Source: Bombardia bombarda (Eukaryota; Ascomycota; Sordariomycetes; Sordariales; Lasiosphaeriaceae). Taken from it: a stretch of 64,000 nt of DNA. The notes under the pieces are model-generated. The model was not told the origin of the DNA, searched no databases, and saw nothing but the letters and a program-made list of their open reading frames with translations. Below, piece by piece: positions 12,375 to 22,141 of this stretch. The position numbers and the translations under genes were made by a program. Numbering within the stretch: position 1 is the stretch's first letter; every line of letters starts with the position of its first letter. The DNA lies in contig JAULSR010000002.1 in NCBI GenBank assembly GCA_030512295.1, positions 6,634,001 through 6,698,000 of the forward strand, written 5' to 3'.

Positions 12375-13626
12375 ATGACGTCTCAAACACCGGGGCCGCC
12401 CGTCAAACGGCGGCGACTTGACCAGGCCAATGCCACGCTCCGGAAACCATTCCGGTCACCAATGATAAGTCGGCCAAAGCCAGCCGACAACAGAGGCGGC
12501 GACGGCGGCGACGGCGGCGACGGCGACGATGCTGGCGCGGAGGGTGGCGCTGCCCCTACCACTACCCACCGGGCCACTCCCGGGCCAGAAATACTCAGCA
12601 TTAGTGACGCAACACCTATGACGAGTGGAGGGACGACGACAACGACACAGCAGAGCTGGCAGCGGAGGAGAGAGCAGGATGCCAGCGCGACCCCGACTAG
12701 AGGCACGGGCACAGCAACGGCATTGGGCATGACGCCCTTCCGACTTACTCCCGGAGGCCCATCGTCGGCATCGCGGCTACCGCCGGTGCGCCGCCCCCGG
12801 TTTGCCAGACCGGCTGCAGTTGCCTCGAGCCCAAATCCATGCCCGACAAGTTCGGTTGCGGTTCATGACAAGCAGGAGGAGAGCAAGTCTTTGGGGAAGT
12901 CTCTAAATGTTGTGAGCAAGGAAGGCAGTGGTGGTGGCTACTGCACAGAGGAGGTGGAAGAGAATGACGAAGAAGAAGAAGAAGATCTGCTAGAGCAGAT
13001 GCGCAAGACCCAGCGTGAGACGAGTGTGCATCTGCGTGCCATGCAGCAGGAGCTTGATGTGATACGGCAGGCTGGACGCATTGAGCGGCAGACTCTGGCA
13101 AGAGGAGGGGGTGAGGTTGACGCAGAGCTGAAGGAGGTGACGGAGAGGTGGAGGCTTGCGTGTCGACAGGCGGCCGAGGATGTGTTTGAGCTGATCAAGG
13201 GGAGGGTTGAGAATATGGGCGGGGCAAAGGCTTGGAGGGAGACGAGGAAGAGGCAGCATGAGTTCTTTCGGGGGTTTGATGAGGATGGTGGTGGTGGTGG
13301 GAGTTTGGAGGCGACTGGGCGAGAGGGCGAAGATGATGGTCTGCAGGAGGAGAGGGAGGGGTTTGGGGGTGGGGAAGATGACCGTGGTGAGTATGGTGAG
13401 GGTAATGATGGGGATTGTGAAGGGGATGGGGAGGATGGCCGGGAGGCGGAGGAGGATGGTGAGGAGTCGGTAAGTTGCGCCTGTCGAAAGCTGAATTGAA
13501 GATGCTGATAGACTGACGTTTTCAAATGCGGTACAGGATTTTACGATGCTTATGATGCTCAAGAGCCTTAATATCGACCCGGACATATTGGGCTATGACC
13601 CGGTTGAGGACAAATGGCGGGAATGA
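12375..13626 (+). CDS. sfr1: Swi5-Sfr1 recombination mediator subunit (Sfr1/Mei5 type)
   Basis: Sfr1 (Mei5 in budding yeast) pairs with Swi5/Sae3 to stabilise Rad51 and Dmc1 filaments in homologous recombination. Two exons (12375-13469 and 13537-13626) give 394 residues. The N-terminus carries KRRRLDQANATLRKPFRSP (residues 12-30), the conserved basic motif of this family. A low-complexity middle follows. An acidic segment EEENDEEEEED leads into a coiled coil (about 205-260) rich in Leu and Gln, which is the expected Swi5-binding part. The last exon encodes the conserved C-terminus FTMLMMLKSLNID with GYDPVEDKW. Oddities are a GGD tripeptide expansion near residue 41 and a long Gly/Asp/Glu-rich insert before the last exon (about 305-365). 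The two direct dispersed-repeat copies A and B flank this gene. Confidence 0.85.
12496..12530 (+). repeat. GGCGGCGAC-type in-frame repeat in sfr1
   Basis: This is a tandem run of GGCGAC/GGCGGCGAC units encoding a Gly-Gly-Asp repeat in the disordered N-terminal part of the Sfr1-like protein. Its length is a multiple of three, so copy-number changes would keep the frame. Confidence 0.85.
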
Positions 13627-15148
13627 ATCAAGTCTCACGAATTTCCATTGACAACTTCTTTAGTCACATAGGGGCAGCTGCAGAACACCCTCGTGGGGAG
13701 AGGCTTTTATTCATCAGGCAGCTATGAGTAAAACGCGGATTCGTGTTTCTTATCTTTTAAATAGCTATATACTACTTGGCCGTGGGGTTTAGCCCAGGTG
13801 TTGACAAAAGATGCATCTTGTTAGATAATGTCAGGGCAATCCCCTCTTTCACTACGGTACTGGTCGTGAAGCCACAGAGCGTGCCCCACGAAGGCAGGTA
13901 CACCACCGAGCAACAACCCCATTATTACGGTACCTTTCAAAGGCTTCCATGTTACCAGACATGATTCGCACCTTCCACCTGCCGCGAATCTGCTGCAGGC
14001 TGCAGCAAGTACCTTCAAAGGACCCGCTGTTAGTGGAGTTTATTTTCTTCATTTTAAAAGTTCCGGGGGACTCGTCTTATAACAGATCTGCTGGCGCGAT
14101 ACAATGACCAATAACTGTTCCGTCGTAAAACTGGCGTTGTTGCTGAACTTATTGCCCCATACTAAACCTGTCTGTGGAATCTCATAGAGACGACCACGGA
14201 CATAAACTTTGGGAGCTTTTCCTATCGCTGAGTCAGGCCAGTGAGGCCCTGAATCACAGCAGGGAAAGGTGCGCGGGTTTCTCTCCAGTCTCATATCAGT
14301 TGCCACGTCGGAATAAGGAGGGGAGCAAACGAAACGCGTCTGATATGTAAGTACACAGTAGGTACGTAGTAGCGCCACGTCTTTCTTCAGACCGGAGGCG
14401 AGCTATACCGCCAGCCGCCAAACTGTTTGTCGGCCGCCCATATAGATAGACGACGACTTTCTGTCTCATTTCCAAAATTTGACATTTCAAAGGGAGACCG
14501 TTGCTGCTTTATTTCAGTTTGTTCGTCCGGATCCACCTCGAATAAGGTAAACTAGAGGCTGTGCAGCTATGCACGCTATGCAGCTGTGACGTCTTTCTGA
14601 CGGGAAAGGAAGTGAAACGTGAGGGGTGACATGAAACGCAACATGAAAAGGCCCCCATTCCAGATGCTTGCAGCACCAAGTAACGCAAGGATGGCGCCAC
14701 TGCCGTCTCGCTAATCGCTTGGCTTTGGGGGGGCGCCCGTGGCGGTTGTCCGGGGCCCCTGCGACGGACTGAGGTGCAGTTGCCGTTGCAGACTTGCAGT
14801 GCTCCAGCGCTTGTGGGCAATTACAAAGTCCCGACCCCGGCCAGCGTGTGAGATCAATGGAAGATGAAAAGAGTGATCTGCAAATACCTGCCCGACCTTG
14901 CTTATCTTCAGCAGTCTTGGCACTCCTTTTCCGCTTCTTCTTTCCTTCAATATTATCGAATCCGATTGTCATGATCTGCAGCCGTTCTCATCACTCTGTC
15001 GCTTAAATCGTACTCGGCGAGCATCTGGATCGACCTTATCCGCTTGCTTTAAGTTTCCTTGCCTTCTATTTTGCAATTCGCACTACCCAACTCGTTCTGC
15101 AGACTCTGAAAAGTCGATCGTGGTCATTTCCTCTCGTTGCCTGTCACC
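13627..15148. other. Intergenic region with dispersed repeat copy B
   Basis: It lies between the sfr1 stop and the RCR-like gene. It holds repeat copy B (13910-14092). The last 300 bp before the RCR gene is pyrimidine-rich, as expected of a fungal leader. Short open frames on the minus strand around 14049-14972 overlap each other and show no domain, so I do not call them. Confidence 0.55.
13910..14092 (+). repeat. Dispersed repeat, copy B (about 183 bp)
   Basis: This copy is in the same orientation as copy A and about 2 kb from it. It starts GCAACAACCCC, has GATTCGCACCTTC, then GCAGCAAGTACC. The core at 14027-14085 is CTGTTAGTGGAGTTTATTTT at its left end and CGTCTTATAACAG at its right end. 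ATCTGCTG flanks the core on both sides as a direct repeat. The CTGTTA and TAACAG ends are perfect inverted repeats. Confidence 0.85.
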
Positions 15149-15898
15149 ATGGCCCCAAATTCCATAGCCAAGTCCTTTTTGACGACCATCGTCACCCGGG
15201 ACATCATCCGGAACTGCACAAGGGGAGACGATGGCTTCCTCGACGAGGAAAGCTGTTACGTACCGTTCTGGTATACAAAAGTAGGTCATCTCCCATTGTA
15301 TTAATCCCCTAAGCCGCCCATCGCCAGTAAGTTGGCAACAGATTCTAATGCAGCAGCAATATTAGACGGGCATCATCCTTAAGTGGTCGCTCTTCCTAGG
15401 ATTCACAGTCGTCGTGGGCCTCTATCTATTGCTAGGCTACCTGCACGCAAAGTCGCGGCTGCGTAAGGGTCAAGTGCCTCTGGCATACCATCGCGTAAGT
15501 AATCCCTACTCCATAATCCATAAATCACAACCCATCACTAAACAGTCCACAAAACAAAATAGTGGCTCGTCTCCCGCGCAGAGCTCGCCCGTGTGGACTC
15601 CCGCTACCAGCCCCCGCAGGCGGACGCCTACCTCTACACGTCAAACAGCCAGATTTACGGCATGCAAGCCATGCCCCCGCCGGTATACGACCCCACCACG
15701 CCTCGCCCGCCCATGTACGAGCAAGGCCCGCCGGACGGCGGCGCGACAAAGCTCGACCCTAGCCCGCGGGCGGCCGAGCCGACTCGACGACCGGCCGACC
15801 ATCAGGCCGAGGAGTACGAGGCCCCGGCAGGACCACCACCCAACAGTGAATTCCGGCTTCAGGGCACTGGAAATAGTAATCCTTTCCGTACTTCTTAG
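15149..15898 (+). CDS. RCR-type single-pass membrane protein with PPxY motifs
   Basis: This is a predicted 198-residue membrane protein in three exons: 15149-15280, 15366-15494 and 15563-15898. A short N-terminal part with two Cys (about residues 23 and 36) precedes one membrane span (about 46-68, LFLGFTVVVGLYLLLGYL). A basic HAKSRLRKG stretch follows it, and the tail is Pro-rich and disordered. The tail holds PPVY (126-129) and PPMY (136-139), both PPxY motifs of the kind bound by WW domains of Rsp5/NEDD4 ubiquitin ligases. The layout fits the RCR family (Chitin synthesis regulation, resistance to Congo red; PF12273). Yeast members sit in the ER or endosomes and act with Rsp5 in membrane-protein trafficking. 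Family assignment rests on architecture and motifs rather than a database search, so another single-pass Rsp5 adaptor remains possible. Confidence 0.75.
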
Positions 15899-16566
15899 GA
15901 AGAGAGGTTCAACAGGGGTTCTGCATGGGATGGGAATAAAATGTCTGGCTGGCATAGAAGCGCACAGCGGTTTGCGAACTTTTGATGATGATATCGTTTG
16001 CCCACTGGTGGGGAAAACGGAGAATGAAATGGAAACTAGGGGGTACTGGGCAAGAAAGGGGGGAATAGAAATGTAAATAAGCATTGCACGCCCTTTTGTT
16101 GCATCGCCCCTATGGGAACACCACCTACGGATACCAACCAGCCCCTGAGTTTGTATTTCTTGGCACTGCGGGTTTGTTGACGGGCTCGACACGACGGGTA
16201 ATAATTGGGCGCTGGGCGTAACATGCGGGGAAATTGAGGGATGGACGCTCATCATGCATGAGCTTTGCATTTTCGATGAGACACCTCGGCGGACTTCGAC
16301 AGTGCTTTCGGTTCAGCAATTAGAGTATTCACTAGGTCGGTATAATACTAAACTCCCTTTCCTTGTCAGAAAATAGAAAATCTTTTGCCATTGTAGGACT
16401 TTGTATAACTATCAAAGTCAAAGACGCCTCCAGCACCTCCGCTGAAGCTCATACGTATCCTCACTAACGCCAGGATCAATCACGAAAGATGTTTGAAGAC
16501 AAACTAAATCAAGCCAAATCAAACGAAACCAGACCAAGCCAAGCCAACCCAGACTTTTGTAGATCG
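15899..16566. other. Intergenic region between convergent genes
   Basis: This is shared 3' flanking sequence of the RCR-like gene and the minus-strand unknown gene. No further gene, repeat or RNA is seen. Confidence 0.6.
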
Positions 16567-17496
16567 CTAATCAAGCTCCATTGCATCTGGGTCATCATCA
16601 CCTCCCGCAACAAGGGCACTTTGCAGACCGTTCATCTGGTCATCGGTGCTGTTTGAATGCGGCGGCGGCAGCCCACATGATGAAAGCTGGAAGGGGAAAC
16701 CGTCCTTCTTAAGCTCGGCTCGCTGCTTCTCTCGGGCGCGTGCACGCGCCTCGATGATGGCCTTGCGCACGCTGTCCTGCTCCTCGGGGACCGTGATGGA
16801 GCTGGGGACGCTGTAGAGCACCAATTGCTTGCTCGCCAGCTCTGCCGGGCTAGGCTGGATGCCGCTGCTGCCGTCGAGGACGTACGACGGCAGGATGCCG
16901 TTTGTGCGCATGTGCTTCTCGATGTCGGGGAGGAAGACGAGCCGGCCGTCCTCGGGCTCGCTCTCCGAGGAGAGCTCGTCGTCTAGGTTGTAGATGTATA
17001 TCTTGTACTTGGAATCGTCCAGCTGCATCGAGTCATCTTGGCCTGCGCCGCCCGCTAGCTGGCTGCTGCGCAACGAGGAGGAGGATGATGATGATGAGAG
17101 AGAGATGGTGGAATTGGGAATGTGAGCAGCGGGATTGGATGCCGATAATTGAACCTGTGGGTTCTCGACGGGGACGTACAGCTTGGTGCCTCCTTCTTCT
17201 GTAGCAAGAGGAGCGTTGTGTGAGCCTCTCTCCCGGGAAGAAGGCATTGCGACGCGGGGAAGAGACATACCTAGATTTAGAAAACTCATGCGCTTAGAAA
17301 GGCGCTCGTTATTTTCCGGCTGCGTGTAGGCCTTACGCTTGCGCCGCATGCTTTGCGGCTGTGATTGTGGTTGTTGTAATTGCATGGCGGCGACGAGGTT
17401 ATGATGGTGACGTTGGTGGCCAATGGCGCCAATTCCGTCCATCTCCATGGTGGTCTGCGCGGCCATCTGGGGTGCAGGATGATTTGCCAGCATCAT
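16567..17496 (-). CDS. Conserved-looking fungal protein of unknown function
   Basis: This is a single-exon open frame of 309 residues read from ATG 17496 to TAG 16567. I do not recognise a named family. The N-terminus is His/Gln-rich and is followed by a basic RRKRKAY segment and RLSKRMSFLNLG (about residues 51-77), which could be a nuclear localisation signal. A poly-Ser run lies near 133-141. The most ordered-looking part is about residues 160-270: it starts KYKIYIYNLDDELSSESEPE, then LVFLPDIEKH, then QLVLYSVPSSITVPEEQD, and ends in a charged Arg/Glu/Lys helix. The tail is acidic (DDDPDAMELD). Coding is supported by length, by balanced codon use and by the ordered central block. It lies divergent to ALA1 with about 540 bp between main start codons. 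No function is inferred. Confidence 0.75.
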   Translation of the reverse strand: MMLANHPAPQMAAQTTMEMDGIGAIGHQRHHHNLVAAMQLQQPQSQPQSMRRKRKAYTQPENNERLSKRMSFLNLGMSLPRVAMPSSRERGSHNAPLATEEGGTKLYVPVENPQVQLSASNPAAHIPNSTISLSSSSSSSSLRSSQLAGGAGQDDSMQLDDSKYKIYIYNLDDELSSESEPEDGRLVFLPDIEKHMRTNGILPSYVLDGSSGIQPSPAELASKQLVLYSVPSSITVPEEQDSVRKAIIEARARAREKQRAELKKDGFPFQLSSCGLPPPHSNSTDDQMNGLQSALVAGGDDDPDAMELD

Positions 17497-18037
17497 TTTT
17501 GGGGGGAAGTGGGCGGCGCCGTTTCCCTTCTACCTTATCCCTTCCCTCTAACTAAACCGTCTGTCGCGACTGCCTACCCGCTGCCGATTTATTATCGAAA
17601 TGGCCCAGGTGCGGCCCAATAACCAGCGTGCATTGAGATTGGTTTAAGGGGAGAAAGAGCCGATACAAGCCCGCGAATGGTAAGAGTGGTTGATAAAGGG
17701 ATTGAGATACTGGATGGGTGGTGCTGATTGACTGAACGGAATGAAGAAGTCGTTGTGGTGGTCGAGCAGCAGCAGGTGGTGCCGGTGCAGGAGCGGTGGC
17801 GGCACGAGCTATCGGCCAGCTTTTGTCACTTTGAGTCATTCCTCGCGAACCTTCCACCACAAAAACCGCCCGATTCCGCTGCATTCGAGGCTCGAGAACT
17901 TTCGAGCAGACACCACAACCACCTACCGCGCAAAACACGCTTCCTCACGACAGCCCCCCCTGCACACTCGCGCTGCGTCCATTCCAAGAAGCGATTATCG
18001 TCTTTATTCGCAATCCTCGTCATCGACGCTGCCCATC
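17497..18037. promoter_or_regulatory. Divergent promoter and leader of ALA1, with in-frame upstream extension
   Basis: This stretch separates the unknown minus-strand gene from the main ATG of ALA1. From ATG 17741 the ALA1 frame stays open for 99 codons into the main start at 18038. That extension is Arg/Ser-rich, has almost no acidic residues, and contains RLYS shortly before the main Met. A TGAGTCA site (17832-17838) matches the Gcn4/CPC1 consensus. A second ATG at 17728 opens an out-of-frame overlapping frame that would hinder translation if transcripts began upstream of it. Confidence 0.5.
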
Positions 18038-21000
18038 ATGGCCGGAGAAGCTCAGCAGTGGACGGGCCTCAAGGTTCGCCAAACCTTCCTGGACTTTTTT
18101 GAGCAGCGGGGTCACACAGTCGGTAAGTTGCCCCTCCATCACCACCAACACCAGCACCAGCACCAACACCAGCACCAACATCGCCAACGTTGCCAACGTC
18201 GCTTCAGGGCTTTGCGATTGTTGCAACGCTTAGGGCGATATCTGGAGTGTTCTCAAATGTGCATTTGGTTGCATTGGGCTAACAACTGGCTTTCTCAGTC
18301 TCCTCGTCCTCGGTTGTTCCTCACAATGATCCGACCTTGCTGTTCGTCCCCCCATTCCGCACTCTCCTTGTCCTAAATAAGTATAAATATAACTGTACAT
18401 GTCTAACTCAACTTCAGTTTCGTCAATGCTGGCATGGCGCCCTTCAAGTCGATCTTCCTTGGCACTGTCGGCCAGACAGACCCCCTGGCGAAGCTCAAGC
18501 GCGCTGTCGATACTCAAAAATGGTATGCGCAGGAACATCTCAACGTTACGACACATACTTTGTCTTCCAGTTCCACCCCTGACCGCCTTCAACCCCTATC
18601 TATACAGCCACATATAACCCTAACCCCGCAAAAAGAGTTGTACGCATGGCTAACGGTAACCTAGTATCCGTGCAGGCGGAAAGCACAACGACTTGGACGA
18701 TGTAGGGAAAGACTCATGTAAGTTTTGCCTCAATGTCTGAAGCGATGTGCTTGAGGTTCGTCTTGCTAACTGGCCAATAGACCACCATACATTCTTTGAG
18801 TAAGCGCCTCTGAAACCGATTTTCTATCGACATACTCTAACAATATCGCCTGAAATAGGATGCTTGGCAACTGGTCGTTTGGTGATTATTTCAAAAAGGA
18901 GGCTATCGGCTGGTCGTGGGAACTGCTTACCAAGGTCTATGGCTTGGACCCCCAGAGACTCTATGTCACATATTTCGAGGGCAACCCAGAAATGGGCCTT
19001 GAGCCGGACCTCGAGGCAAAAGACCTGTGGCTCTCAGTTGGAGTCACCGAAGATCATATTCTACCGGTATGCTTTTTTGACATAGGATCATATCCTGACT
19101 TGTTAAAGACCATTTTCTAACATTATTCTAGGGCAACATGAAGGACAACTTCTGGGAGATGGGCGACCAAGGCCCATGCGGACCTTGCAGCGAGATTCAT
19201 TATGACAAGATTGGTGACCGGAATGCGGCGCACCTTGTCAATCAGGATGACCCGATGGTCGTTGAGGTAAGACTTTCTCATACTGCTACTCTCCAAAGCT
19301 AAAATCACTGACTGGGGATTTTGTGAATGGCAGGTGTGGAATAACGTCTTCATGCAATTCGACCGTCAGGCAGACAAGTCTTTGAAGCAGTTGCCGGCTA
19401 GGCATGTCGATACTGGCATGGGCTTTGAGCGTCTGGTTTCCGCCTTACAGAACAAAGATTCCAACTACGCAACAGACATCTTCACACCCCTTTTCAACAA
19501 GACTCAGGAGGTGACAGGCGCGCGCCCATATACCGACAAGTATGGCAAGGATGATGTAGACGGCATTGACACCGCCTATCGCGTTATTGCCGACCATATA
19601 CGGTTGCTCTCGTTTGCCATCGCTGATGGTGCTGCACCGAACAACATTGGCCGTGGTTATGTTGTTAGGCGTGTTCTTCGCAGGGGAGCGCGTTATGCCC
19701 GGAAGTACTTCCAGGTTGAAATCGGATCATTCTTCTCCAAGATCCTGCCCGCCCTAGTAGAACAGATGGGCGACCAATTCCCCGAGCTTCGCAAGAAGCA
19801 GGATGATATCAAGGAGATCCTCGACGAGGAGGAGATTGCCTTTGCTGTCACTCTGGATCGGGGTGAGCGCCAGTTTGAGAAGGTTTCCGCTCTTGCGATC
19901 AAGAAGAATGAGAAGAAGCTTTCTGGTGCTGATGTCTGGCGACTGTATGACACCTTCGGTTTCCCTGAGGATCTGACGAAACTCATGGCCGAAGAGAGGG
20001 GTCTCACCATCGACGAGGAAGAAGTTGCAGTTGCGCGGGAAAAGGCGCGGGAGGCTTCCAAGCAGATCAAGACTGCAGTTGCACAGTTCCCCAAGTTGAA
20101 TGTGCACCAGATCGCTGAACTGGAGAACAGCCTGAAGATTGCACGGCCGGACTCGGAGCCGAAATACGTAAAGGGAGACGTCAAGGGGCATGTTCAGTTG
20201 ATCTTCACAGGCTCTGAGTTCCTTGATACTAGCAAGGATGTATCCCCCAACACTCCTCTTGGTTTGATCCTCGATAAGACCAACTTCTACGCGGAATCTG
20301 GTGGTCAGGTTGCCGATACTGGTCGGATTATCATCGACGGCGTTGCTGAGTTCAAGGTTCTTGATGTCCAAGAGTTCGGCGGCTATATCGTCCACAATGG
20401 CTTCTTCGAGTACGGTGACTTCAAGGCAGGCGATGAAGTCATTTGCGAATACGACGAGCTTCGGCGCCAGCCCATCCGCAACAACCACACCGGAACTCAT
20501 ATCCTCAACCACTCTCTGCGCGAGGTGCTCGGTGATGATATCAACCAGAAGGGATCGCTGGTTGACCAGGACAAGCTGCGGTTTGACTTTAGCCACAAGA
20601 CTCAAGTGACATTGCCAGAGATCAAGAAGATTGAGGATCTGTCGAACAAGTACATTCAGCAGAATTTCAAGATCTACTCCCGCGACGTTGATCTTGACCT
20701 AGCTCGGGAAATTGAGGGTGTGCGCGCCGTCTTTGGCGAGACCTACCCCAACCCGGTAAGGGTTGTTTCGATCGGCGTCGAAGTTGACGAGCTGCTGGCG
20801 AACCCCAAGAACGCAGAGTGGCGCAAGGTCAGTGTCGAGTTCTGCGGTGGAACACACGTCGACCAGACAAATCTCATCAAGGATTTGATCATCGTAGAGG
20901 AAAGTGGTATCGCTAAGGGCATCCGTCGTATTGTTGCATATACCGGTGATGCTGCTCACCAGGCCCAGCGGGATGCTCAGGTCTTCTCCGAGAAGCTTGA

Positions 21001-21634
21001 TCGCATTGACGGTCTGCCGTACGGCCCCGAGAAGGCCGCGGAAATCAAGGCTGCGTCTGTCGAGCTCGATGGACTCGCCATCTCGACGATTACAAAGGAG
21101 GAGCTGCGGACAAAGTTTGCCAAGATCCAGAAAGAGGTCGTTGATGAGCAGAAAAAGCGCCAGAAGGCTGAGAGCAAGACTGCGCTCGACACAGTGCAGG
21201 GACACTTCAAGCAGGATGAGAACAAGGACGTCAAGTTTTACGTAGGCCAGCTTCCTATTGGTCCTAACGCCAAGGCGGTCTCAGACGTCATGAACCATTA
21301 CAAGTCAAAGGACAAGGAACGTTCCGTCTATGTCTTCGCGGGTAGCAAGGATGAGGCCGTCGTGCATGGTGTTTATGTCGGTACAGTAAGTTGAATGTTT
21401 AACTGCAAATACAAGAAGAAGTGATGGAAGCTAATACTGTGTGTCTAGCACCTGTCATCCAAGGGCGTTACCGCCGAGCAGTGGACCGCTGCTGTGAGCC
21501 AGGTCATTGGCGGCAAGACTGGCGGAAAGGAGCCCAGCCGGCAAGGTCAGGCTGCCGACCCCGCGAAGCTTGAGGAGGCTGTCGCTACTGCTGAGAAGTG
21601 GCTTCTCGAGAAGATGAAGGAGCTTAGCATCTAA
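18038..21634 (+). CDS. ALA1: Alanyl-tRNA synthetase
   Basis: This enzyme charges tRNA-Ala with alanine. Nine exons give 961 residues: 18038-18122, 18299-18341, 18418-18522, 18665-18717, 18781-18799, 18859-19066, 19132-19266, 19334-21385 and 21449-21634. The class II catalytic domain shows NAGMAPFK, IRAGGKHNDLDDVG and HHTFFEMLGNWSFGDYF. The fifth exon is only 19 nt. The editing domain keeps its zinc-site motifs NNHTGTHILNH (HxxxH) and FCGGTHV (CxxxH). The C-terminal part is the helical C-Ala region. Length matches yeast Ala1 (about 958). Intron 2 uses a GTTCGT donor. The frame extends upstream to ATG 17741 and could encode a mitochondrial presequence. Yeast Ala1 is known to supply both compartments through alternative starts, and no other alanyl synthetase is seen here. 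Confidence 0.97.
18141..18180 (+). repeat. ACCAAC/ACCAGC hexanucleotide-like repeat in ALA1 intron 1
   Basis: This is a run of CACCAR-type hexamers (ACCAAC and ACCAGC alternating) just after the first donor of ALA1. It lies wholly in the intron. Confidence 0.85.
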
Positions 21635-22141
21635 TCCTCTCCCCTAATCCCCCTATTTTCCCATACCCGTTCCTTTGCGCTGCCTTCTACCCGGATGACT
21701 TGGGATTTTGTCTTCTAAGCAGGTAATGGGGTTGCTTGTTGCTGTTTTCTCTTTCTCTTTACCTGCCCAGGTTCCTACTGTGCAGGAAATAAAGAGGCGG
21801 ATCGGGCCGGGAATGGATCGATATTCCTAATTGCTATTCTAGATTTCATGTGTATTGTTAATACGCAAAGTCATTCTCCGTTTCCTAGGGATAGAATGGT
21901 CAATATCACAAAATGAAACGGGGAAAACGCTGGTTCATTGATTCAAGGCGGGTGGCATTATGGCCTAGGGTGACCAGGATGTTTCCCACCCTTAAGCTCA
22001 AATGGTGTCTCCAAGTCACGCCCGTGTCAACTTGTATTAATATAAAAAAGGGTTTCTGGCGCTGTTTGAACAGCCATGTACATATGTATGTATTTTTAAT
22101 TTATTTTGACTGTCCTTCAGTAGGACCCTCATTTGTATTAT
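21635..22141. other. Intergenic region between convergent ALA1 and NDUFAF7-like gene
   Basis: This is 3' flanking sequence of both genes, moderately AT-rich toward the right. No gene is seen. Confidence 0.6.

Noticed and set aside
12938..13586. Long minus-strand frames opposite sfr1
   Set aside because: They are mirror images of the Glu/Asp/Gly-rich codons of sfr1, giving Ser/Pro/Leu-rich text with no domain.
19754..20605. 283-residue minus-strand frame opposite ALA1
   Set aside because: It is a shadow of the conserved synthetase exon; no domain.
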